64,000 nucleotides of DNA from DATGUP01 sp035301265 (GTDB taxonomy: Bacteria; Bacillota; Bacilli; Bacillales; Amphibacillaceae). The notes beneath the pieces are model-generated. The model had not been told where the DNA came from. It made no database searches and saw only the letters and a program-made list of their open reading frames with translations. The number at the start of each line of letters is the position of its first letter. The stretch's first letter is position 1. The translations under genes were made by a program, and so were the position numbers. Positions 53,127 through 60,797 of the stretch are shown here, piece after piece. Location: assembly GCA_035301265.1 (NCBI GenBank), contig DATGUP010000008.1, positions 124,001-188,000 on the forward strand. Direction: 5' to 3'.

Positions 53127-55301
53127 ATTAGCAAGTTGTTCAAAAAAGTAGCAGCTGCAATGCTTGTTGTGCCGATGTTTTTGCTGTATGCCGGCGGAAT
53201 GACAGCGAGCGCGGCAGAAGAATCGAAGACAATTGAGTACAATTGTGTAGGCAGTGCCGCAGGTCTTATTGATGTTGACATCGATATGGATGTCGAAATT
53301 AATGCGAACGTACCTGAATCAGTGGAACCAGGAGAATCTTTTTCGATCGATAATTCCTATACAAATATCAGTATGGGTGTCACGGATATCTTAAAAACGG
53401 CAGCCAATCCCTTAGAAGGCAATGTTCCACAATTTAACTTGGAACTGACAGGAACTGACAAAGGTGAAGAGACTGTCAATGTCGCTGAAGACCCCTTATC
53501 CTTTGGGCCGATTGATATCGCAGACGATGATGAAACAGTGGAATTTAGCGTGCCGGAAGAGGGTGGGATTGATGTTGATTTAACGGCTGGCGAATCAGGC
53601 GAGGTAGTGATTACAGCAGGTGAAATTGTTACGGTCGTACACGCAGGAGTCGCCGGAATTGAGTTAGATGTTGAAGTCACATGTAATCCGACGGAAAATA
53701 ATGACAGTCTCGTTTTAAATGAGATTCCGATTAAAGATCCAGCCGATGAAGATACGACACCGCCAGAGATCACCCTAAACGGTGACAATCCAATGGAATT
53801 GGAAGTTGGTGAAGAATACGTTGAACCAGGTGCAACGGCTGAAGATGATGTAGATGGCGACTTGACGGATGAAATTGAAATATCCGGTGACGTAAATACT
53901 GACGAACCTGGTGAGTATGAAGTTGTCTACACTGTTACAGATGCAGCCGGAAATGAAGCAACGGTAACAAGAACAGTCATCGTCGTTGAACCAGAAGATC
54001 CTGGTAATGGAGATGATGCAGTTAATGCCGTAAATGAAGCAGACAGTCCTGAGGAGCTATGGGCTGCTCTGGAAAACGAAGATCTTGGTCTAAACCTTCA
54101 AGCTGTTGAGGATTATAACACGTATAGAAAAACGAAACTTGCTGAACATATTTTAGAAAATCGCCCCGAAGAAGGATTTGAAGTTGGCTTTGCAGAAAGC
54201 GGCGATGATGATTATGATGTTAGCGTACAAAAAGCCTTGAACAACGCGAATTATGAGTTATTCCTCGATCCTTTTAGACCGGAAGATCCAGTTGAACCAG
54301 CATTTGATGCGGTTAATAACGCAGACAGTGTCGAAGAAATGCAAGCAGCATTAGAAAACGAAGACTTAGGTTTGAACCTTGACGCATATAACGCATTATC
54401 TACAGATGAGAAAGCAGAGGTAGCTGCACGCGTGTTAGAAAACCGTCCCGAAGACGATGAAGGGTATCCTTTGCCAGATGATATTCAAGCAGCTTTAGAT
54501 CAGGCAGTGGATGAGGTTGGTGAGGAAGATCCTGAAGAACCAGGTGATGGTGATGAGTCAGGTGGTGTTTGGTTCTCCGGCGAAGGTGAACCGGAAGCTG
54601 ACCTAGGCGATGAAGGCGACTTTTATTTAGATGAGTCGACAGGTGATTACTACAAGAAGACATCTGAAGGTTGGGAATTACGGGGCAATTTTAAAGGTGA
54701 AGATGGCGAAGATGGTGAGGTTGGCACAATATGGTTTGTTGATGAAGGTGAACCGGAAGCTGACCTAGGCGATGAAGGCGACTTTTATTTGGATGAGTTG
54801 ACAGGTGATTACTACAAGAAGACATCTGAAGGTTGGGAATTACGGGGCAATCTTAAAGGTGAAGATGGCGAAGACGGTGCAACATGGTTAGTCGGTGAAG
54901 GCAAGCCTGCTGCTGAAAAAGGTAACGAAGGTGATTTGTACCTTGATGTGGATTCAGGCGATGTATACCTTAAATCTGCAGAAGGCTGGAGTATCATTGC
55001 CAATCTCCAAGGCCCGGAAGGCCCACAAGGTTCTGAGGGTCCAAAAGGCGAGAAAGGTGAGCCTGGTAAAGATTGCGACTGCGATAACAATGGCGATCAT
55101 GATGGAGACAACAGCCAAGACGGCAACAAGGATAACGGATCGGACGATGAGGATTCTGCCAATGGAACAGACGATGCGGATAATAATGGCGGTCAATTGC
55201 CTAAGACAGCCACAAACATTCCACTATTCATGCTGATCGGTTCCTTGCTAGCCATCATTGGCGGAGCGCTTGTCTTCCTTCGCAAAAAGTCTACAGTCTA
55301 A
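53127..55301 (+). CDS. LPxTA-anchored multidomain surface protein, probable AUU start
   Basis: A 724-residue acidic wall protein. GGAGG (53114-53118) points with 8 bases spacing to ATT at 53127; the next candidate, TTG at 53136, is 17 away. Order: signal peptide (1-30); a two-Cys domain (about 36-205) resembling actinobacterial DUF6801, with VPESVEPGESF; a DUF5011 Ig-like domain (210-290, PPEITLNGD to DAAGNEATVTR); two helical repeats ending in VLENRPED-type motifs (295-470); three units with the pattern W..GEG.P..GD.GD.YLD...Y.K...GW (about 480-640); a short collagen-like run GPEGPQGSEGPKG; a sorting signal LPKTA (691-695), membrane helix and RKK tail. Probably a substrate of the class D sortase encoded 12 bases downstream. 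Confidence 0.85.
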   Translation: MSKLFKKVAAAMLVVPMFLLYAGGMTASAAEESKTIEYNCVGSAAGLIDVDIDMDVEINANVPESVEPGESFSIDNSYTNISMGVTDILKTAANPLEGNVPQFNLELTGTDKGEETVNVAEDPLSFGPIDIADDDETVEFSVPEEGGIDVDLTAGESGEVVITAGEIVTVVHAGVAGIELDVEVTCNPTENNDSLVLNEIPIKDPADEDTTPPEITLNGDNPMELEVGEEYVEPGATAEDDVDGDLTDEIEISGDVNTDEPGEYEVVYTVTDAAGNEATVTRTVIVVEPEDPGNGDDAVNAVNEADSPEELWAALENEDLGLNLQAVEDYNTYRKTKLAEHILENRPEEGFEVGFAESGDDDYDVSVQKALNNANYELFLDPFRPEDPVEPAFDAVNNADSVEEMQAALENEDLGLNLDAYNALSTDEKAEVAARVLENRPEDDEGYPLPDDIQAALDQAVDEVGEEDPEEPGDGDESGGVWFSGEGEPEADLGDEGDFYLDESTGDYYKKTSEGWELRGNFKGEDGEDGEVGTIWFVDEGEPEADLGDEGDFYLDELTGDYYKKTSEGWELRGNLKGEDGEDGATWLVGEGKPAAEKGNEGDLYLDVDSGDVYLKSAEGWSIIANLQGPEGPQGSEGPKGEKGEPGKDCDCDNNGDHDGDNSQDGNKDNGSDDEDSANGTDDADNNGGQLPKTATNIPLFMLIGSLLAIIGGALVFLRKKSTV
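54582..54879 (+). repeat. Tandem near-identical 136-bp repeat units (54-codon period)
   Basis: Bases 54582-54717 and 54744-54879 are nearly identical at an offset of 162 bases, far more alike than the third, diverged unit that follows. This points to recent duplication and possible length variation by recombination. Confidence 0.85.
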
Positions 55302-55313
55302 GGTGACGCTGAT

Positions 55314-55964
55314 ATGAAAAAGCTAGGGATCGCGTTAATGGCCATCGGTTTAACGGTAATCGGTTGGTTTGGTTATCGTTATTGGTACGGTATGCAGTCG
55401 GTGACAAAGGTGGACGAGGATATTGTTAAAACATCCAAAACCGGAGATGATCTATCCACTGATACGGATCGTGGAGATCATCTTCCGTCCGCCTTAGACA
55501 ATCTATTTCACTCCGAAGAAGCTTCTGAAACGGATGATCAGGACGGCGAAGCGATTGCACAGCTCGTCATGCCTTCCATTGGTTTATCCTTTGATGTGTT
55601 TTGGGGGACTGGAGATGATGCTCTTGCTAAAGGCGTTGGAATGTATGATAGCGAGTGGACAACGCCGCCGGATTTAGGTGGCCATACCGTATTGTCGGGC
55701 CATAGAGATACTGTATTCCAACCGGTAGGCGATTTACAAGACGATGAATCTATTTTTATCAACTACGAAGGCGAAGATTATGAATATCGAATTACTAAGA
55801 CTTGGATTACCGATGCGGATGATCATAGCGTCATTGTAGAAAAAAATGAGCCAACTTTGACATTGTCGACGTGTTACCCGTTTCGGTTTATCGGCAGTGC
55901 TCCAAACCGCTATATCATTCAAGCTGAATTTGTACAAAAAGGCGACCTCCTAGCTTTGGAATGA
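55314..55964 (+). CDS. Class D sortase
   Basis: A 216-residue transpeptidase with an N-terminal membrane helix (about 3-22) and an acidic linker before the sortase barrel. The catalytic triad is His130 (LSGHRDTVF), Cys187 (TLSTCYPF) and Arg199 (SAPNRYII). The short GVGMYDSEW segment and the close Cys-Arg spacing fit class D. Class D enzymes of bacilli recognise LPNTA rather than LPxTG, which matches the LPKTA and two LPETA signals in this island. Co-transcribed with the surface protein before it. Confidence 0.9.
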   Translation: MKKLGIALMAIGLTVIGWFGYRYWYGMQSVTKVDEDIVKTSKTGDDLSTDTDRGDHLPSALDNLFHSEEASETDDQDGEAIAQLVMPSIGLSFDVFWGTGDDALAKGVGMYDSEWTTPPDLGGHTVLSGHRDTVFQPVGDLQDDESIFINYEGEDYEYRITKTWITDADDHSVIVEKNEPTLTLSTCYPFRFIGSAPNRYIIQAEFVQKGDLLALE

Positions 55965-56133
55965 AGGCACACATAGCCAGAATTGAGGCTGTTGTATCTC
56001 TTATCTCTTTATTTAATGTGAAAGTAAAATTCTTCATCCAAATGAAAATGAGTCCTATCTCTCGTTACTCGCTTAAAGAAAGGTGTTTTACGAATCTCCT
56101 TAAGTGCTTATACGGGTAAAAGTTATTCATAGC

Positions 56134-56188
56134 AACAGAGACATGGCGACTCCATTAATCTTTATGGAACGATGTCTCTGTTTTTTTT
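56134..56188 (+). terminator. Hairpin terminator abutting a ribosome binding site (possible attenuator)
   Basis: 11-bp perfect stem (56134-56144 with 56172-56182) with an inner TCCAT/ATGGA pair and a T8 tract (56181-56188). The AGGAGG of the SGNH gene starts at 56189. It can end the sortase transcript, but any leader transcript for the SGNH gene starting upstream must also pass it. Confidence 0.75.
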
Positions 56189-56202
56189 AGGAGGTGTTTG
56201 CC

Positions 56203-58578
56203 ATTAATAGACTATTAAAGCAAGTTGTCACGTTCATGTTTACTCTACTCATGCTACTGATGTATAGTGCAGTGCCGCAAGTCGTCAATGCCACTGAAAA
56301 CGCAGAAGACACAAAATTTGATTATACATGTACCATATCGGCAGATTTAGGAACGCTTAACATTGATATGGAAACCGATGTTAATGTAAATGTTCCAAAG
56401 ACGGTTGAACCACATGAAGAATTTCAAGTGAAAGGTTTTTTTGCAGATTTTACATTTAAAGAACTGCCATTTGTCAAAGCGATTATGGACAACTTTAACG
56501 GACAAGTCACAACCTTTCATCTCCATGCCGAAAATGCAGTAAACGCTGATGACCGGGAGAGCCATCTGTATAATGTGGCTGGTGAATCGATTGATATACC
56601 AGAAACAAAGCTGTTCGATGGTCAGGATACCGTCTCATTTGCGATTCCTCAAGCACACGATTTTGAAGCAGGCACATTTATAGCCGGGGAAGACGGCGAA
56701 GTCGTCCTTTCGATTGGCGATATTGAGATGTTCCTTGATAGCGACCTTGGAGAGCTTCCGGTCGAATGCACGTTGAATGAAGATCAAGATCATGCGCTCA
56801 TCACGATTCCCGTTGCAGAAAATGATGGGGAAGAACCAGAACCTGTTGTGACGCCTGAAATTGAATTGCTCGGTGACAATCCCGTCGTGTTAGAAGTTGG
56901 AGACGAATTCATTGACCCAGGGGCAATAGCAAAAGATGATCAAGGAAACGATTTGACAGATCGTATTTCTGTCGCTGCAAATATCAATACCGAAAAAGCC
57001 GGCGGATATATTGTCAAATATACCGTGAATGATGCCAATGGGAACACAGCTATCGCCACACGCCGAGTAATTGTACAAGATCACGTCGCAAGCGGGAAAA
57101 CGAATTATGTTGCGCTCGGTGATTCATTGGCAGCCGGATATTTAAATGTGCCTGATGAGCATGTGATTGGAAAGGGTTATCCGTATTTCATTAAGCACGG
57201 TATTGAAGATAATACGAATCATCAAATCCATTTAATCAACAGAAGTTTTGGCGGCTTTACGACGGCGAATATTTTAGTTCAATTGGAAAATAACACGTCG
57301 AATATTTTACAAAAAATAGAAGAAGCCGATTTCATCACCTATGATGCCGGAGCCAATGATCTCATGGGAGCTATCGACATCGGCAATCTCGATGATATTG
57401 ATGAAGAAACGGCGAAAGAATTGCTGCAAATCGGGTTATTAGTATTAGAAGATATTAAAGTGAATATTGACGAGAGTTTAAAAATTATTCATGAGACAAA
57501 CCCTGACGCTTCTGTTTATGTCATGGGCTACTACAATGCTTTGCCCTGGGTGGAAGGCGAAGCGGCACAAGAATTAATCGAAACAGGCATCGGGCTGATG
57601 AATGAAGGGATAAGGGAAATCGCTGAAGAAAATGACGCGATTTATGTTCCTACATGGGATGCGTTTACAGGCAAATCTGATGAATACTTGCCCAATCCAG
57701 ATATTCATCCTAATGAAGCAGGATATCAAGCTATTGCTGATGAATTTCTTCAAGAGATCATTCCAAATTTAGAAGAACGTGATACCGAACCGCCTATCAT
57801 TACGTTAAACGGTGATGAAGCGATCGAACTGGAAGTTGGCGACACTTATGAGGAGATGGGGGCGACAGCTTATGATGATGTGGATGGCGATTTAACAGAC
57901 GCTATTGAAATAAGTGGTGAAGTCGATACAGACAAGCCCGGCGAATATCACATCACTTATACCGTTTCGGATGCAGCGGGAAACGTAGCCGAAGCCGTCC
58001 GCCGTGTCACGGTTGTTGAATCCGCTACAGATGACGACGATACGGCTGAAGGGGGCATGTGGTTCTCCGGTGAAGGAAAGCCTGCCGGCGACTTGGGTGC
58101 AACAGGTGATTTGTATTTAGATGAGATCAACTACGACATTTATAAAAAAGATCAAGAAGGCTGGGCTCGAATTGGCAACTTGAAAGGTTCAGATGGCCAA
58201 GATGGTGTAGACGGGGCCACATGGCTTGTAGGTGAAGGCGTTCCTGATGATGACATAGGCGAAGAAGGTGATTTATATTTAGATGAATCCGGATTCAATG
58301 TTTATAAGAAAGAAGACAAAGGTTGGCGCCATATTGGTAACTTGAAGCAAGACAGCGATTGTGACTGTGATGATGCAGATGGGGCCAAAAAGGGCGGCGA
58401 AAATGGGGATTCCGATGCGTCCGCCAATGGCATAGACGATGAAAACGGCAATGGTGGCAGCTTGCCTGAGACCGCGACAAACCATCCATTGTTTATCCTC
58501 ACTGGTTTTATGCTAGTTATCTTTGGCGGATCTTTGCTTATTTGGCAAAAGAAAAGAAAAGTTGCAACGCATACATGA
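56203..58578 (+). CDS. LPxTA-anchored SGNH hydrolase with DUF5011 domains, probable AUU start
   Basis: A 791-residue wall-anchored esterase. AGGAGG (56189-56194) lies 8 bases before ATT 56203; the GTG at 56194 overlaps it. Order: signal peptide (1-27, ending VNA); DUF6801-like two-Cys domain (about 35-205, VPKTVEPHEEF); Ig-like DUF5011 domain (about 215-295); SGNH esterase (about 300-525) with GDSLAAGYL (Ser308), GANDL and DIHPNEAGY (Asp500, His502); a second DUF5011 (about 530-605); two W..GEG.P units (about 620-710); sorting signal LPETA (754-758), helix and KKRK tail. It likely trims ester groups from wall polymers, lipids or host/environmental substrates. Confidence 0.87.
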   Translation: MNRLLKQVVTFMFTLLMLLMYSAVPQVVNATENAEDTKFDYTCTISADLGTLNIDMETDVNVNVPKTVEPHEEFQVKGFFADFTFKELPFVKAIMDNFNGQVTTFHLHAENAVNADDRESHLYNVAGESIDIPETKLFDGQDTVSFAIPQAHDFEAGTFIAGEDGEVVLSIGDIEMFLDSDLGELPVECTLNEDQDHALITIPVAENDGEEPEPVVTPEIELLGDNPVVLEVGDEFIDPGAIAKDDQGNDLTDRISVAANINTEKAGGYIVKYTVNDANGNTAIATRRVIVQDHVASGKTNYVALGDSLAAGYLNVPDEHVIGKGYPYFIKHGIEDNTNHQIHLINRSFGGFTTANILVQLENNTSNILQKIEEADFITYDAGANDLMGAIDIGNLDDIDEETAKELLQIGLLVLEDIKVNIDESLKIIHETNPDASVYVMGYYNALPWVEGEAAQELIETGIGLMNEGIREIAEENDAIYVPTWDAFTGKSDEYLPNPDIHPNEAGYQAIADEFLQEIIPNLEERDTEPPIITLNGDEAIELEVGDTYEEMGATAYDDVDGDLTDAIEISGEVDTDKPGEYHITYTVSDAAGNVAEAVRRVTVVESATDDDDTAEGGMWFSGEGKPAGDLGATGDLYLDEINYDIYKKDQEGWARIGNLKGSDGQDGVDGATWLVGEGVPDDDIGEEGDLYLDESGFNVYKKEDKGWRHIGNLKQDSDCDCDDADGAKKGGENGDSDASANGIDDENGNGGSLPETATNHPLFILTGFMLVIFGGSLLIWQKKRKVATHT

Positions 58579-58602
58579 TTAATGGCAGACAGCGCCATTA
58601 TT

Positions 58603-58657
58603 TGGACAGAATCGATTCACTTAAACAGGGGGCTATACGGTTCTGTCCATTTTGTTT
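58603..58657 (+). terminator. Terminator after the SGNH gene
   Basis: 12-bp stem with one G-T pair (58603-58614 with 58638-58649), 23-base loop, then TTTTGTTT. Confidence 0.8.
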
Positions 58658-58723
58658 ACAAAGCTAGTTCATTTCAGCTATACGATATGCATCGGAATGG
58701 ATTTAATAAGGAAAAACCTATAA

Positions 58724-58751
58724 TTGTCGGATATGAATTTGTTGTTATATT
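58724..58751 (+). promoter_or_regulatory. Candidate promoter for the DUF6230/DUF6114 operon
   Basis: TTGTCG (58724-58729), 16 bases, TATATT (58746-58751), about 65 bases before the first gene. Confidence 0.45.
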
Positions 58752-58816
58752 TTATACAATAAGCATACATTCGGCTCATTAGCTTAACGGATCTAAAGGG
58801 AAGGGAGGGAGATGGG

Positions 58817-59617
58817 ATCGCTAAATCCAACGTAACGATCGGCATGACGATTAAGAAAAAATTTTTTTTAACATTGTTCGGCGGACTGTTATTTTTGGCC
58901 ATTTTGATCGGAACAATCAGTTTTACTGGGACAATTTTTGCTGTTCCGCTCGGTGGGATGGGAGATTTTTATGTTACATTTGATGAACTAAAAGGCAAAG
59001 GTTTTGAGTTAAATCCACATATTGGAGAAACGGGTGATGCCGATGAAGCACCGCTTGTCCGCAATCGCATAGATTCAGCAACCATTGACAATCTGCATAT
59101 ATACAAAGATTTACAGATGCCAACGGGAGGTTGGGTTCGCGTTAATGTGACAGCGAGCGAACCAACAGAAATAGAAGGACTTATTCAAGATGCTCGTTTT
59201 ATTGATGCGAATCTTATGTTTGATGACATGGCCATCCAGCAGACGAATACTTCAGGAATGTCGCCTGATGAAGCCTTTCAAAAAAACTGGATGCACGATG
59301 CCGAAGATGTAAGAATTACAGATGCTAAAATTGTAACCGATTACTTATTTCAAAATATGGTGGTGCTCAACGGGGCGGAGATTTCGGTCGAAAAAATAAG
59401 CGAGCCGGAATACATTTCAGATGCAGGCGATAGTGAATCATCCGATGGAGAAACAGCTTCTATATCTTCAGATAACGGTGACAATGGGGACGGTGATGGG
59501 TTTCTTCCGGAAACAGCTAGCCATCTGTTTTTACCGATTGTTATCGGCATTGTATTTATGATTATCGGTAGTTTTATCTTATTAATAAGGAAAAATGCGA
59601 AGGCGCAAGAAGAATAA
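58817..59617 (+). CDS. DUF6230-like exported protein with LPETA sorting signal, possible AUC start
   Basis: About 266 residues. GGGAGGG (58803-58809) lies 7 bases before ATC 58817, in frame with the ATG at 58844, which is 34 bases from that site; I give the ATC. A hydrophobic N-terminal segment ends at TIFAVPLGGMGDFYV, where the mature domain begins; IDNLHIYKDL, IEGLIQDARFIDANL and VTDYLFQNM are shared with the next protein. These match the DUF6230 family known from Streptomyces, of unknown function. Unlike those, it ends in an LPETA signal (230-234), helix and basic tail, so it should be wall-linked by the class D sortase. Confidence 0.77.
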   Translation: MAKSNVTIGMTIKKKFFLTLFGGLLFLAILIGTISFTGTIFAVPLGGMGDFYVTFDELKGKGFELNPHIGETGDADEAPLVRNRIDSATIDNLHIYKDLQMPTGGWVRVNVTASEPTEIEGLIQDARFIDANLMFDDMAIQQTNTSGMSPDEAFQKNWMHDAEDVRITDAKIVTDYLFQNMVVLNGAEISVEKISEPEYISDAGDSESSDGETASISSDNGDNGDGDGFLPETASHLFLPIVIGIVFMIIGSFILLIRKNAKAQEE

Positions 59618-59639
59618 TATTTAAATTGAGGTGAGAGGA

Positions 59640-60242
59640 TTGAAACACGAAAATCATATCATTGTTGGAAGAACGTGGAAGCGGAAGTTTATCGTCGCTT
59701 TATTGTCTGGGTTTTTAGCGCTTGGGGGGTTGATTTCTGTTTTTGGTTTCACCGGAACAGCATTCGCTATGCCACTTGGCGGAATGGGAGATTTTTATGT
59801 AGAATTTGATGAACTGAATGGTGAAGGTTTTAAACTCATACCTGAGATCGGTGAAACGGGCGAGTCGGATTCCGAACCGATGGTGCGAAATTTAATTGAT
59901 GAAGTAAAAATCGAAAATTTGCATATATACAAAGATTTGAAACTTCCAGGCACCGATAAATGGGTGCGCTTTCACGTTCGTGCTGATGGAGAAACGACAA
60001 TCACTGGGCTCATTCAAGATGCTCGGTTTATCGATGCTGATTTGAGTTTTGATGATTTGCAAATCGAAGAAAAAAACACGGATGATTTCAGTGAAAATTG
60101 GACGCAACGAGCGGATACGATAACGATTGAAGATGCCAAATTGGTAACCGATTATTTGTTTCAAGAATTTGTCAGTCTCGAAGGGGCTAAAATTTCCACG
60201 GAAATGATCGATGAGCCCGAAATAGTGGATGATGGGAACTAG
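59640..60242 (+). CDS. DUF6230-like exported protein without anchor
   Basis: A 200-residue paralogue of the previous product, starting at TTG 59640 behind GAGGTGAGAGG. The same elements follow a hydrophobic segment ending FAMPLGGMGDFYV: IENLHIYKDL, ITGLIQDARFIDADL, LVTDYLFQEF. It stops where its partner goes on to the linker and LPETA, so it is either secreted or held by its N-terminal helix. The 22-base gaps on both sides show an operon. Confidence 0.77.
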   Translation: MKHENHIIVGRTWKRKFIVALLSGFLALGGLISVFGFTGTAFAMPLGGMGDFYVEFDELNGEGFKLIPEIGETGESDSEPMVRNLIDEVKIENLHIYKDLKLPGTDKWVRFHVRADGETTITGLIQDARFIDADLSFDDLQIEEKNTDDFSENWTQRADTITIEDAKLVTDYLFQEFVSLEGAKISTEMIDEPEIVDDGN

Positions 60243-60262
60243 AGTTTCGGGAGGGATGGCTT

Positions 60263-60763
60263 TTGAATAAAAAAGAAGCGAGAGCGTTGAGAAGACAACA
60301 AAAAAAAGAGGAAAAGTGGCAGCGCAAATATACAAAAGTAGCCGAAGGAAGTCGGTTTATGCAATGGCGACATAAACGGCCGTTTTGGGGTGCTACATTA
60401 ACAGTGTTGGCTGCTCTCCTTATTTTATATATTCCGTTGCATTTATATGCGATTGCAATGATTCCCGGAAGTTTCGTCTTTGTTGGCTTTTTATTCGGGG
60501 GATTAATCTTAATCATCGGTGTATTAGCTTATATTTATCCACAGTTTTCCACCGTTTTTGGTGTAATCACAATATTCCTTTCTGTTCTCTCGATTATGGG
60601 AGCATTGGGTGGTTTCATTGTCGGAACGATTTTAGGCATCGTTTCCGGATCACTCCTTGTTGCTTGGGAAAAGCAAGCAATGCCGGCGGGAGAAAGCAAA
60701 CGTAACGGTAAAAAGCAAAAACAATTAGTGGAACAGGAAACAGCGAGTACAGCTCAAACCTAG
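60263..60763 (+). CDS. DUF6114-like four-helix membrane protein
   Basis: A 166-residue protein: a basic N-terminal 45 residues (KKEARALRRQQKKEEKWQRK), then four helices (about 43-63, 66-88, 93-112, 115-135) and a basic tail. RPFWGATLTVLAALLILYIP matches the DUF6114 family, which in Streptomyces is encoded next to DUF6230 proteins. It starts at TTG 60263 with GGGAGGG upstream. Possibly the membrane partner or exporter for the DUF6230-like proteins; the function is unknown. Confidence 0.75.
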   Translation: MNKKEARALRRQQKKEEKWQRKYTKVAEGSRFMQWRHKRPFWGATLTVLAALLILYIPLHLYAIAMIPGSFVFVGFLFGGLILIIGVLAYIYPQFSTVFGVITIFLSVLSIMGALGGFIVGTILGIVSGSLLVAWEKQAMPAGESKRNGKKQKQLVEQETASTAQT

Positions 60764-60797
60764 ATGTTTGATAAGTTTGCTTATTAGGAGAATGAAT

